Shown here: in pieces, positions 15,764 to 23,660 of the stretch
How the letters are laid out: each line of letters opens with the position of its first letter
Position numbering within the stretch: the stretch's first letter is position 1
Assembly: GCA_005889475.1 (NCBI GenBank)
Contig: VBGT01000068.1
Span: 1-32,893, forward strand
Source: Chloroflexota bacterium
GTDB taxonomy: Bacteria; Chloroflexota; Limnocylindria; Limnocylindrales; CSP1-4
Length of the DNA: 32,893 bases
Direction of reading: 5' to 3'
The notes under the pieces: generated by a model
The model's input: only the letters and a program-made list of their open reading frames with translations
Told to the model about the DNA's origin: nothing
The model's database searches: none
Translations under genes and position numbers: made by a program

Positions 15764-15822
15764 GAGTGTGGCCCGACCACAGACCCGCGGAACCTGATCC
15801 GGCTCGTACCGGCGAAGGAAGC
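15738..15822 (+). promoter_or_regulatory. TPP (thiamine pyrophosphate) riboswitch aptamer
   Basis: The conserved thi-box elements appear in order: GGGGAGC (15744-15750), GCGCTGAGAG (15757-15766), ACCCGCGGAACCTGATCC (15783-15800), then GGCTCGTACCGGCGAAGGAAGC up to 15822, split here as GGCTCGTACC and GGCGAAGGAAGC. P1 is GCCTCC (15738-15743) with GGAAGC (15817-15822), five of six positions paired. TPP binding would reduce expression of ykoEDC when thiamine is plentiful. CTCCC (15847-15851) can pair with GGGAG (15880-15884), a possible ribosome-site sequestering stem, so translational control is likelier than termination; no T-run was seen. The first 26 nt lie inside the upstream hydrolase gene. 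Confidence 0.95.
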
Positions 15823-15888
15823 AGGCCCAGGCTCGAATGCGCCGTTCTCCCGACGGAGGGCGGCGTCCTCGCCTCTGGAGGGAGCTCA

Positions 15889-15912
15889 GTGCACGGAAGC
15901 CAGCGTCCATGA
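15889..15912 (+). CDS. Possible seven-codon leader ORF before ykoE
   Basis: GTG at 15889 follows the strong GGAGGGAG (15877-15884) by 4 nt and encodes VHGSQRP, stopping at TGA 15910-15912, which overlaps the ykoE ATG at 15909. The strong ribosome site is 24 nt from the ykoE start, too far to serve it directly, so coupling through this mini-ORF would explain the arrangement. It may be chance. Confidence 0.25.
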   Translation: MHGSQRP

Positions 15913-16514
15913 CCACCGTCGATCGAGTGCAGGCACCGTCTCCGACATCGCCGTTCGACGCTTGGCGGACGCGCGATATCGTCGTCGCGGCCGTCATCGG
16001 GGTCGTGTTCGGCGTCGTGTTCTTCGCCTGGAACCAGCTCTATGCCGGGCTCGACGCTGTGACCAAGCCGTTCTCCGACGTGATCTATGGCATGTGGCTG
16101 GTGCCGGCGATCCTGGCGCCGCTCGTCATCCGCAAGCCCGGCGCCGCGCTGTTCGCCGAGATGGCAGGGGCGGGGGTGTCGGCGCTGCTCGGCAGCCAGT
16201 GGGGTCCGGACACGCTGCTGTCCGGGTTCGTGCAGGGCGCCGCCGCAGAGCTCGTGTTCGCGTTCGTCGGCTACCGCCGGTGGTCGTTCCCGGTCGTTGC
16301 CGTGGCCGCCATCGCTTCCGCGCTGGCCGCGTGGGCCCACGACTGGGTCCTCTACTACGCCGACGTCTCGCTCGGGTTGCAGCTGTTGAGGCTCTCGTTC
16401 ATGGCGCTCTCGGCGGTCGTCATCGCCGGGCTCGGCTCGCTCGCGCTGGAGCGGTCGCTGCGCCGCACAGGCGTGCTCGATCGCTTTGGCGCCGCGAGAG
16501 GCTCCACGGGCTGA
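15909..16514 (+). CDS. ykoE: YkoE, substrate-binding (S) component of an HMP/thiamine ECF transporter
   Basis: 201 residues from ATG at 15909 (GGAAG 9 nt upstream). About six helices are visible, beginning TRDIVVAAVIGVVFGVVFFA, then FSDVIYGMWLVPAILAPLV, a segment with PGAALFAEMAGAGVSALLG, and GPDTLLSGFVQGAAAELVFA. These match the YkoE family, the membrane S component that captures thiamine or hydroxymethylpyrimidine. The TPP riboswitch upstream and ykoD/ykoC downstream confirm the pathway. Overlap with ykoD is CTGA. Expression should rise when TPP is low. Confidence 0.93.
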   Translation: MTTVDRVQAPSPTSPFDAWRTRDIVVAAVIGVVFGVVFFAWNQLYAGLDAVTKPFSDVIYGMWLVPAILAPLVIRKPGAALFAEMAGAGVSALLGSQWGPDTLLSGFVQGAAAELVFAFVGYRRWSFPVVAVAAIASALAAWAHDWVLYYADVSLGLQLLRLSFMALSAVVIAGLGSLALERSLRRTGVLDRFGAARGSTG

Positions 16515-18088
16515 GCGGCACACCGACGGCCACGCCGCCGAGGTCGATTCGGGCGGCGGGCGCGGCTTTCACCTACGCCGGGAGCCCGCGACCGGCGTTC
16601 CGGGACCTCGAGCTCGAGGTCGAACCGGGGGCCGTGCTGCTGGTCGTCGGCCCGTCCGGCTCGGGCAAGAGCACCCTGGCGCGGGCCGTTGCGGCCCTCC
16701 TTCCGGGCCAGTTCCCGGGGGAGTGGCAGGGCTCGCTGCGTCTCGACGACGTCGAGCTCGCCCGCGAGGACGGTGCCGAGCTCGAGGCTGACCCGCCGAT
16801 CACCACCGCCGGCCTCGGCGCCGGGATCGTGCTCCAGGACCCGGCGAGCCAGCTCGTCATGGAACGGGCCGGCGATGACGTCGCATTCGGGCTGGAGAAC
16901 CTCGCCTGGCCGCGCGGGACCATGCGGCCGCGGGTCGCGGAGGCGCTTGCGGGCGTCGGGCTCGTTGGCTTCGAGGAGCGCCGCTCGACCCGGCTCTCGG
17001 GCGGCGAGCAGCAGCGGCTCGCCATCGCCGGCGTGCTCGCACCCGGGCCTGGCGTGCTCGTCCTTGACGAGCCGACGGCGCAGCTCGACCCGTCGGGCGC
17101 CGCGGCAGTGTTCCGAGTGCTCGGCTCGATTCGAGAGCGACGAGCCGCGACGGTCGTGCTCGTCGAGCATCGGGCCTCGCTCGCGTGGCCGCTCGCCGAC
17201 CTCGTCCTCGCCCTCGACGACGACGGCCGCCCGATCGATGTCGGGCCGCCGACGGACGTCCTCGCGAGGTCCGGCAAGAAGCTCGAGCGCGCCGGCATCT
17301 GGCTTCCCGATGTGGTGGCAGGGCCGCCTGGCGAGAACCCGACACGGACGAAGGCCACGAAGGGCGCTGCGGCGACGAGCGACGGCTCGGCGTCGAAACG
17401 TGTCCTCGGCCCGACGACCGTGCTCGACGTGACCGAGCTGCGTTTCGGCTTCGCTCCCGGGGCATCGGTGCTGCGTTCCGTCGACCTGGCGATCTCGCCG
17501 GGCGAGCGGGTCGCCCTCGTCGGTCCGAACGGGAGCGGCAAGACCACGCTGCTGCGGCTCGGCCTCGGGCTGCTCAAACCCGCGGCCGGCGCAGTCCGCC
17601 TCGGCGGCCGCGACCCGCGCCGGCTGCCGCCGGTCCAGCTGGCCCGTCTCGCAGGCTACGTCGTCCAGGACCCCGAGCTGGGGTTCCTCGGTGAATCCGT
17701 GCAGGAAGAAGTGGAGATGGGCCTGGAGCCCGAGCAGGTTCGGTACGCCCATGACCTGGCCCAGCGCCTCCGGCTGCCGCTGGAGGAGTTCGCAGAGCGC
17801 AGCCCGTACCGCCTCTCGGGCGGCGAGCAGCGCCGGCTCTCGCTCGTGACCGGCCTCGCGCGCCGACCGCTCCTGCTCGCGCTCGACGAGCCCACGTTCG
17901 GCCAGGACCGGCGGGGGCATGAGGCGCTCGTGGCGGCGCTCGATGAGCTGGTCGGGGAGGGGAGCGCGGTCCTTGCCGCGACCCACGACGAACGCTTCGT
18001 CCGTGACGCGACGGATCGGCGAGTCGAGCTGGCAGATGGCTGGATCGCCGCCGACGAGCCGCTCGATCCCCGGAAGGCCGCCTCGTGA
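16511..18088 (+). CDS. ykoD: YkoD, duplicated ATPase (A/A') of the HMP/thiamine ECF transporter
   Basis: Two ABC ATPase domains are fused in one chain of about 525 residues. First domain: Walker A GPSGSGKST (47-55), signature LSGGEQQ (162-168), Walker B VLVLDEP. A variable Lys/Thr/Ala-rich linker (about 271-300) follows. Second domain: Walker A GPNGSGKTT (338-346), signature LSGGEQRR, then LLLALDEPTFGQD. The frame has no ATG, GTG or TTG between the ykoE 3' end and the first Walker A. CTG at 16511, overlapping the ykoE stop (CTGA), with GAGAGG (16496-16501) 9 nt upstream, is the best start. The longer frame from 15962 is a shadow of ykoE. The stop overlaps ykoC (GTGA). The protein powers transport by ATP hydrolysis. 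Confidence 0.93.
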   Translation: MSGTPTATPPRSIRAAGAAFTYAGSPRPAFRDLELEVEPGAVLLVVGPSGSGKSTLARAVAALLPGQFPGEWQGSLRLDDVELAREDGAELEADPPITTAGLGAGIVLQDPASQLVMERAGDDVAFGLENLAWPRGTMRPRVAEALAGVGLVGFEERRSTRLSGGEQQRLAIAGVLAPGPGVLVLDEPTAQLDPSGAAAVFRVLGSIRERRAATVVLVEHRASLAWPLADLVLALDDDGRPIDVGPPTDVLARSGKKLERAGIWLPDVVAGPPGENPTRTKATKGAAATSDGSASKRVLGPTTVLDVTELRFGFAPGASVLRSVDLAISPGERVALVGPNGSGKTTLLRLGLGLLKPAAGAVRLGGRDPRRLPPVQLARLAGYVVQDPELGFLGESVQEEVEMGLEPEQVRYAHDLAQRLRLPLEEFAERSPYRLSGGEQRRLSLVTGLARRPLLLALDEPTFGQDRRGHEALVAALDELVGEGSAVLAATHDERFVRDATDRRVELADGWIAADEPLDPRKAAS

Positions 18089-18855
18089 CCGCCGCAACGA
18101 TTCTCGCCCCCGAGATCGGCCCCGCGCAGCGCGAGAGCGTGCTCGGCCGCACGAACCCGCTCGTGAAGCTCGGGATCGCGCTCGTCTGGCTGGTCGGGCT
18201 CGGGCTCACCCTCGACGTTCGCCCGCCGCTGATCCTGGCGCTGATCGCGCTCGTCGCGGCGATGGAGCTCGGCTCGATCCACCCGGACACCCTGGCCCGG
18301 CGACTCGCGCCGCTCGCGCTCGCGGCGATCCTGATCGCCCTCACCAACCTGTTGTTCTCGACGCACAACCCGGATCCCGCGGCGACCGAGGTGCTCCGCA
18401 TCGGACCTCTGCGGATCACGCAGGAGGCGCTCGAGGCGGCCGCGGGCCTCGGGGCGAGGGTCGTCTCGATCGTCAGCGTCGGCGCGGTCTTCGCGCTCAC
18501 CACCGACGCGACGTACCTGGTCGACTCGCTGGTCCAGCTGGGCCACGTCTCGCCCCGCTTCGCCTACGGCCTGCTCGCCGCCTACCAGGCGGTGCCGCGT
18601 CTCGCCGACGACCTCACCACGCTGCGCGGGGCGCGCCGCCTGCGCGGCCTCCGGGAGTGGGACCCGCGCCTCCTCATCGGGCTGCTCGTGCGCGCGATCC
18701 GGCACGCCGACCAGCTGTCGATCGCGATGGACGCCCGCGGCTTCGGCGCCGGCCCCCGGACCTCCTATCGACTCGTCAGCTGGATGCGCCTGGACGCGAG
18801 CGTCGGTGGCGCCGCGCTCGTGATCCTGATCGTGACGTTGCTCGTCTCGCGCTGA
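18085..18855 (+). CDS. ykoC: YkoC, EcfT-type transmembrane (T) component
   Basis: GTG at 18085 overlaps the ykoD stop (GTGA); 256 residues. It begins with the family-typical [20 protein letters not shown]. Several helices follow, and the cytoplasmic coupling helices carry [14 protein letters not shown] and AMDARGFG, the two Ala-Arg-Gly-type motifs by which EcfT docks on the ATPases. It links YkoE to YkoD in the membrane. It is the last gene of the riboswitch-controlled ykoEDC operon; the 30 nt after it separate it from a convergent gene. Confidence 0.92.
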   Translation: MTAATILAPEIGPAQRESVLGRTNPLVKLGIALVWLVGLGLTLDVRPPLILALIALVAAMELGSIHPDTLARRLAPLALAAILIALTNLLFSTHNPDPAATEVLRIGPLRITQEALEAAAGLGARVVSIVSVGAVFALTTDATYLVDSLVQLGHVSPRFAYGLLAAYQAVPRLADDLTTLRGARRLRGLREWDPRLLIGLLVRAIRHADQLSIAMDARGFGAGPRTSYRLVSWMRLDASVGGAALVILIVTLLVSR

Positions 18856-18885
18856 GGCCGCTCGCCAACACCGGGCGACAGCGCT

Positions 18886-19569
18886 TCACCCGGAGCAGGT
18901 CTCGCCGAGCAGCGAAGCCAGCTCCGCGAGCGTCGGCACCACCACCGCAGCCCCGGCCGCGCGCAGGTCTTCCTCGCTCACCGCCGAGCCGGCCGTCACG
19001 CCAATGGGCGTCATCCCGGCAGCGCGCGCCGCGCGGACGTCCCACGTCGAGTCGCCCACCGCCCAGGCCTTCTCCGGCCCCATGCCGAGGCGCTGTGCCG
19101 CCAACAGCAGGAGGTCCGGCGCCGGCTTGGCATGCTCGACGTGGCTTCCGTCGACGATCATCGGCTCCCGCTCCAGCCCGAGCGCCGCTACGGAGCCACG
19201 GACCTGCTGGGCGCGGCTCGACGTCGCGATGAGCCACTTCGCGCCACAGCGCCCGGCCGCGGCCAACGTCTCCGCCAGCCCGGGCAGCGGACGCGGCCGG
19301 GCGTTCCGGCGGTCGAACGCCGCGCCGGCGGCGTGGTCGATCGATTCCACCTCGTCGTCGGAGAGCGACCGCCCCGCCATCTCGGCGATCTCGCGAGCGA
19401 GCCGCTTGCCGTCCATCCCGATCATCGGCCCAACCTCGTGGGCCGTGGTCTCGAAGCCCGCCTGGCCGAGCGCCTCGATCCAGCCTTCGATGCGGGCGCG
19501 CACGGTGTCGACCAGCGTGCCGTCGAGGTCGAAGATCAGGCCGTCGGGGCGCGGCAGGTCGTGGAGCAC
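18886..19569 (-). CDS. HAD-superfamily phosphatase (phosphoglycolate phosphatase-like)
   Basis: Read on the minus strand from GTG at 19569, with GGAGG 4 nt upstream; a longer frame to 20142 is a shadow of the aldehyde dehydrogenase. 227 residues. Motif I is [10 protein letters not shown] with nucleophile Asp14 and acid Asp16. A four-helix cap of the PGMB/Gph type follows (about 22-85). Motif II is LIATSSR, motif III the Lys in EHAKPAPD, and motif [14 protein letters not shown]. It hydrolyses phosphate esters in the cytoplasm; phosphoglycolate or a sugar phosphate are typical substrates, but none can be chosen here. Convergent with ykoC and divergent from the dehydrogenase gene. Confidence 0.9.
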   Translation of the reverse strand: MLHDLPRPDGLIFDLDGTLVDTVRARIEGWIEALGQAGFETTAHEVGPMIGMDGKRLAREIAEMAGRSLSDDEVESIDHAAGAAFDRRNARPRPLPGLAETLAAAGRCGAKWLIATSSRAQQVRGSVAALGLEREPMIVDGSHVEHAKPAPDLLLLAAQRLGMGPEKAWAVGDSTWDVRAARAAGMTPIGVTAGSAVSEEDLRAAGAAVVVPTLAELASLLGETCSG

Positions 19570-19738
19570 GGGACCTCCGGAGTGGGCAGCGGTTCCGTCG
19601 ATCGAACCTGATCGGACTGGCCCGAAACGACGCAGTGCGCGAGAATGGTGCCCGGACCCTGCGATTCGCGCGCCCTTCCGGCGTTGCGCCCTCGAAATCC
19701 GGCACCAGTCCGGCCTCGACACCCGGAGGAGACTTCCA

Positions 19739-21190
19739 GTGACCGACCTCGTGGAGCGGGTCAAGACACACCAGCAGTTCATCGGCGGCGAGTGGGTCGA
19801 CAGCGCCAGCGGCAAGACGCTCGACGTCGAGAACCCGGCCAACGGGCAGGTCATCGCCAGCGTGCCGGCGTCCGATACCGAGGACGTCGACCGGGCGGCC
19901 AAGGCGGCGGCGAAGGCGTTCGAGACGTGGCAGAAGACGACGCCGGCGGAGCGCATGACCGCCCTGCTCAAGCTCGCCGACGCGATCGACGCGAACGCCG
20001 AGGAGCTGGCTAAGCTCGAGTCGGCCCATGCCGGCAAGCCGATCAACGTGGCCGCGGTCGACATCCCGGTCGTCGCGGACAACCTGCGCTTCTTCGCCGG
20101 TGCCGCGCGCAACCTCGAGGGCAAGGCGGCGAACGAGTACATCGCGGACCGGACGTCGATCGTCCGGCGCGAGCCGGTCGGGGTCGTCGCCTCGATCGCG
20201 CCCTGGAACTACCCGCTGATGATGGCCGGCTGGAAGATCGGGCCGGCGCTCGCCGCCGGGAACACTGTCGTCCTCAAGCCCTCTGCGCGGACGCCGCTGA
20301 CCGCGATCAAGCTCGGCGAGCTCGCCGCCGACATCCTTCCGGCCGGCGTCCTCAACGTGATCACCGGCACCGGCGATGCCATCGGCCCGGCGCTCGTCGC
20401 GCACCCGAAGGTCGGGATGATCTCGCTCACCGGCGACACCGACACGGGCAAGAAGATCGCCAAGGTCGCGGCGGACGCCGTCAAGCGGCTCCACCTGGAG
20501 CTCGGCGGCAAGGCCCCGGTCATCGTCTTCGACGACGCCGATCTCGACCTCGTCGCCGAGACCCTGCGCTTCGCCGGCTACTGGAACTCAGGACAGGACT
20601 GCACCGCCGCCACGCGCGTCATCGCCGGACCGAAGGTGTACGACGCTTTCGTGTCGAAGCTCACCGATCAGGTCAAGGAAATGAAGTGGGGCGACCCCTC
20701 GACCGGTGACGAGCTCGAGATGGGCTCACTGATCTCGAAGAGCCAGGTCGACCGTGTTGCCGGTATGGTCGATCGGGCCAAGGAGGAGGGCGGCGTCGAG
20801 GTCACCACCGGTGGCAGCCGGCCCAGCCTCGGGGCGTCGTACTACCAGCCGACGGTCGTCACCGGGCCGGACCAGAAATCGGAGATCGTCCAGGACGAGG
20901 TGTTCGGGCCGGTGGTGACGGTCCAGCGCTTCTCGGACGAGGACCAGGCGATCGACTGGGCTAACGACGTCCGGTTCGGGCTCGCGGCCTCGGTATGGAC
21001 CTCGGACATCGGCCGGGCGATGCGGGTGGCCAAGGCGATCCAGTTCGGCACGGTCTGGATCAACGACCACTTCACGCTCGCCTCCGAGATGCCCCACGGT
21101 GGCTTCAAGGAGTCGGGCTACGGCAAGGACCAGTCGATGTACGCGATCGAGGACTACACGATCGTCAAGCACGTGATGCTCCGGATCTGA
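19739..21190 (+). CDS. NAD-dependent aldehyde dehydrogenase, gamma-aminobutyraldehyde/betaine-aldehyde type
   Basis: GTG at 19739, with GGAGGA (19725-19730) 8 nt upstream, gives 483 residues, a normal length. The catalytic set is present: Asn157 in APWNYP, Glu254 in LELGGKAP and Cys288 in GQDCTAATR. The order and the GQDCTA form are like gamma-aminobutyraldehyde dehydrogenase (PatD/Prr), which oxidises the putrescine-derived aldehyde to GABA; betaine-aldehyde dehydrogenase is the close alternative. NAD-binding residues such as KPSARTPL (180-187) are seen. No aminotransferase or polyamine gene is adjacent, so the pathway is unproven. The upstream extension of the frame to 19004 is antisense to the HAD gene. 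A small hairpin lies over the stop (CCGGA/TCCGG). Confidence 0.92.
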   Translation: MTDLVERVKTHQQFIGGEWVDSASGKTLDVENPANGQVIASVPASDTEDVDRAAKAAAKAFETWQKTTPAERMTALLKLADAIDANAEELAKLESAHAGKPINVAAVDIPVVADNLRFFAGAARNLEGKAANEYIADRTSIVRREPVGVVASIAPWNYPLMMAGWKIGPALAAGNTVVLKPSARTPLTAIKLGELAADILPAGVLNVITGTGDAIGPALVAHPKVGMISLTGDTDTGKKIAKVAADAVKRLHLELGGKAPVIVFDDADLDLVAETLRFAGYWNSGQDCTAATRVIAGPKVYDAFVSKLTDQVKEMKWGDPSTGDELEMGSLISKSQVDRVAGMVDRAKEEGGVEVTTGGSRPSLGASYYQPTVVTGPDQKSEIVQDEVFGPVVTVQRFSDEDQAIDWANDVRFGLAASVWTSDIGRAMRVAKAIQFGTVWINDHFTLASEMPHGGFKESGYGKDQSMYAIEDYTIVKHVMLRI

Positions 21191-21223
21191 TCCGGGCAGG
21201 GCCCCGCACAGGCGCCCAGCCGA

Positions 21224-21380
21224 ACGTGATTACCCGGAGCGATGAGTAGCGCGTCCTCACGCGTGCTGGACGCGATTTCATCAACCACGGGTATGAACTC
21301 GGCTCATTCATCACCGCGAGAGATGAACGCGCCCGATCACAACGGAAATCGGCTCTACTCATCGCCCTGAGTGATCACGT
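21224..21380. other. Structured intergenic element: long closing helix enclosing four hairpins (RNA or MITE-like)
   Basis: The ends are a long imperfect inverted repeat: 21224-21249 pairs with 21355-21380 over 26 positions, with two G-U and two mismatches, and an unbroken 11-bp core GCGATGAGTAG/CTACTCATCGC next to the interior. Inside are four hairpins in order: CGCGTCC/GGACGCG (21250-21256 with 21268-21274, loop containing the palindrome CACGCGTG), TTCAT/ATGAA (21277-21281 with 21293-21297), TTCATC/GATGAA (21307-21312 with 21322-21327), and CCGAT/ATCGG (21333-21337 with 21348-21352). It sits between two convergent genes, starting 34 nt after one stop and ending 3 nt from the other. It may be a structured RNA, a bidirectional terminator or a dispersed repeat. 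Confidence 0.6.
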
Positions 21381-21382
21381 CC

Positions 21383-22321
21383 TCAGCGCAAGGCTGCCCG
21401 AACCTCGCCGAGGCGGGACATCGTCTCGAGGTCGAACGGGTTGCGGAAGATCCAGATGGCCTCGGCGATGCCGAGCGCCTCGAACCGGCGGACGTAGTCG
21501 GCGACGACCTCGGCCGGGCCGGCGGCGTTCAGCCCACGCGGCGTGCCGTCGGAGCCGACGCGGCCACGGATGCCGTGCCGGTCCTCGACGGTCTCATACG
21601 CCTTTCGTGCGTCCGATTCGGACGTGCGAATCACCACTTCCATCGTGACCGTGCGCTCGATCGCTTCGAACGGCCGGCCGATCTCCTCGCAGCGCTGCCG
21701 CAGGACGTCCGACGTCTCGGCGATCCGTGCCGGCTCGCCGTAGCCGTTCCACAGGTCGGCATGCCGCGCCGTGGTGCGGAGCGTCTTCTCGCGCCCGGAG
21801 CCGCCGATCAGGATCGGAAGCCGCGGCTGGATCGGGCGCGGCAGGCACAGTGCGTCGACCATCGAGTAGAAGCGCCCGTTATGGGTCACCTGCTCACCCG
21901 CGAGCAGCCGCTCGATGAGGCCGATCGACTCCTCGAGCCGGTCGAGCCGCTCGCCGAAGCCCGACCCGAAGTCGAGCCCGAAGGCCTCGTGCTCGCGGTC
22001 GAACCAGCCGCCGCCGATGCCCAGGATGAGCCGCCCGCTCGACACGTGATCGAGGGTGGTCGCGAGCTTCGCGGTCAAGCCCGGATTGCGGAACGTGTTG
22101 GCGGCGACGAGGAGCCCGAGGCGAGCGGTCGTCGTTAGTGGCGCCAGCGCCGCAAGGCTCGTCCAACCCTCGAGCTTGCTGTCGTGCCAGTCGCCCTCGT
22201 CTGCGAGGAGGTGATCGTCGAGCCAGAGGGTGTCGAAACCGGCGCGCTCCGCCGCCAGGCACGCGTCGCGAAGGGACGGCCAATCCGTCCGCTGGATCCA
22301 GTAGGCCGCGCCGAATCGCAC
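21383..22321 (-). CDS. LLM-class flavin/F420-dependent oxidoreductase
   Basis: 312 residues on the minus strand from GTG at 22321. It follows the luciferase-like TIM-barrel family throughout: GFDTLWLDDHLLADEG near residue 30, TARLGLLVAANTFRNPGLTA, then LDHVSSGRLILGIGGGWF with the cofactor-binding Gly-rich turn, and LPILIGGSGREKTLRTTAR in the C-terminal half. Most such proteins in Actinobacteria and Chloroflexota use coenzyme F420; FMN users are also known, and sequence alone does not separate them here. The substrate is unknown. The start is only 17 nt from the divergent glycosylase start, so the two promoters must overlap coding sequence or one start is further downstream. Confidence 0.9.
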   Translation of the reverse strand: MRFGAAYWIQRTDWPSLRDACLAAERAGFDTLWLDDHLLADEGDWHDSKLEGWTSLAALAPLTTTARLGLLVAANTFRNPGLTAKLATTLDHVSSGRLILGIGGGWFDREHEAFGLDFGSGFGERLDRLEESIGLIERLLAGEQVTHNGRFYSMVDALCLPRPIQPRLPILIGGSGREKTLRTTARHADLWNGYGEPARIAETSDVLRQRCEEIGRPFEAIERTVTMEVVIRTSESDARKAYETVEDRHGIRGRVGSDGTPRGLNAAGPAEVVADYVRRFEALGIAEAIWIFRNPFDLETMSRLGEVRAALR

Positions 22322-22338
22322 CGCCGTATCGTACGGAG

Positions 22339-23247
22339 GTGAGCGTCGCGCCCGCGGTCCAGGCGGAGATGCAGACGGCCGTGCTCGAGTGGTACGGGGA
22401 GAACGCTCGCGACCTCGCCTTCCGTCGAACGACCGATCCGTGGTCGGTCCTCGTCTCCGAGGTCATCGCCCAGCAGACGCAGGCAGCCCGCGCGGCTGAG
22501 GCATGGACCCGCTTCATCGCCCAGTTCCCGACGCCGGCCGCGCTCGGTTCCGCCTCGCCCGCGACGGTCATCCGGGCCTGGCGCGGCCTCGGCTACGACC
22601 GGCGAGCCGTGGCGCTTCGAGCGGCTGCCATCGCCATCGTCGACGATCACGGCGGGCGCGTGCCGGACACGTTCGACGAGCTCGTTCGGCTGCCCGGCGT
22701 CGGGCCGTACACCGCCCGCGCGGTCCTCGCGATCGCGTTCAACCGGCCGGTGGCGGCGCTCGACACGAACATCCGGCGGGTGCTCGCTCGGGCATTCGTC
22801 GGCGACGACGATGTGCCGCCCCGAGCATTCCAGGCGTTGGCCGACGGGTACGTGCCTCCTGGTCGCGCGTCGAGCTGGACACACGCCCTCATGGACGTCG
22901 GTGCCGCGTTCTGCCGGGCGCGAGATCCACGCTGCGACGCTTGCCCGCTCCTCGCTTTCTGCCCCTATGCGTCGCAGACCCGTGCTGTTCGGGCCACCGA
23001 ATCTGCGCCGGCGCACCCTGTGCCCAAGCGACCGTCTCCCAGGTTCGAATCGACGACTCGGTGGCTCCGCGGCCGGATCCTCGATCGACTTCGGGACGCG
23101 CCCGACGGGCGCTGGGTCACGTTCGACGGCCCGATCGGCAACCATGACGTCGAGGCTGTCCTCAACGCCCTTGGCGACCTCGCTCGGGACGAGATGGTCG
23201 AGCTCGACGACTCCGGCCATCGGACTCGCCTCCGAAGCGTGGGATGA
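22339..23247 (+). CDS. mutY: MutY-like A/G-specific adenine DNA glycosylase
   Basis: GTG at 22339 gives 302 residues; ATG at 22369 is an alternative. The catalytic core is complete: Glu41 in SEVIAQQTQ, the helix-hairpin-helix RLPGVGPYTARAV (117-129) and catalytic Asp142 in AALDTNIRRVL. The 4Fe-4S site is Cys192-x6-Cys199-x2-Cys202-x5-Cys208. MutY removes adenine mispaired with 8-oxoguanine. The C-terminal part (about 225-302) is only some 75 residues, too short for the usual NUDIX-like domain that recognises 8-oxoG, and looks like a small winged helix (RWVTFDGPIGNHDVEAVL). Its stop overlaps the next gene (ATGA). Confidence 0.88.
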   Translation: MSVAPAVQAEMQTAVLEWYGENARDLAFRRTTDPWSVLVSEVIAQQTQAARAAEAWTRFIAQFPTPAALGSASPATVIRAWRGLGYDRRAVALRAAAIAIVDDHGGRVPDTFDELVRLPGVGPYTARAVLAIAFNRPVAALDTNIRRVLARAFVGDDDVPPRAFQALADGYVPPGRASSWTHALMDVGAAFCRARDPRCDACPLLAFCPYASQTRAVRATESAPAHPVPKRPSPRFESTTRWLRGRILDRLRDAPDGRWVTFDGPIGNHDVEAVLNALGDLARDEMVELDDSGHRTRLRSVG

Positions 23248-23639
23248 CACTCCGGCCGGCCGGCATGTTGATCGGCGCAGCCGTCAGCCTGGCCGGCTGC
23301 AGCATCGACGTCGACGAATGGAACGTCGCGTGCGGCCTCCTCGACGCGGCGACGTGCCGGCCCGTCGCTGCGCTCGCGCTGAACAACCTCGGCTGGCGGC
23401 ATCCCGCCCGGCCCCAGGGCACGATCACCGTCGGGGCTCGTGACTGTCCACGGAACGGGGCATGGCCGGTCTGGGCCGACCCGTCGCAGTGCTGGCAGGT
23501 GGAGATCCCGCTCGACCCAGGCCCCGAAAAGGCGTGCATGGTCATCGCGCGGCGATCGCAGCTCGGCGGCTACGGGCAGGTCGCGGGCGACACCTACGGA
23601 CTACCGCCGAGCAACGAGACGCGAGGCTGCCCCGCGTAG
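23244..23639 (+). CDS. Small Cys-rich putative lipoprotein
   Basis: ATG at 23244 overlaps the glycosylase stop (ATGA), so the two are likely co-transcribed. 131 residues. The first 19 are a short hydrophobic signal ending in SLAGC, a plausible lipobox. The mature part has six further Cys (positions about 30, 38, 67, 82, 97 and 128), suggesting disulphides outside the membrane, and Pro/Trp-rich loops. I do not recognise a family. The coupling to a DNA-repair gene is probably positional rather than functional. Confidence 0.6.
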   Translation: MTLRPAGMLIGAAVSLAGCSIDVDEWNVACGLLDAATCRPVAALALNNLGWRHPARPQGTITVGARDCPRNGAWPVWADPSQCWQVEIPLDPGPEKACMVIARRSQLGGYGQVAGDTYGLPPSNETRGCPA

Positions 23640-23660
23640 CTCGTCGACGCTCACCATCGG

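Noticed and set aside
15962-16510. Long 5' extension of the ykoD frame inside ykoE
   Set aside because: The extension is Arg-rich shadow sequence of ykoE in another frame; YkoD homology begins only near 16511.
16355-18097. 580-residue minus-strand ORF opposite ykoD
   Set aside because: Composition is Arg/Asp/Glu-rich as expected for the antisense of high-G+C coding DNA, and the plus strand has two complete ABC domains.
19004-19738. 5' extension of the aldehyde dehydrogenase frame
   Set aside because: It lies antisense to the HAD phosphatase gene and lacks dehydrogenase content; GTG 19739 has a good Shine-Dalgarno.
18776-20494. 572-residue minus-strand ORF across the HAD and dehydrogenase genes
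   Set aside because: Two well-supported genes occupy the same bases in other frames; this ORF has no recognisable domain.
21224-21380. Hammerhead ribozyme interpretation of the GATGAG ... GGAAA motifs in the structured element
   Set aside because: The required CTGATGA and GAAAC core sequences are not matched in either strand, so self-cleavage is not supported.
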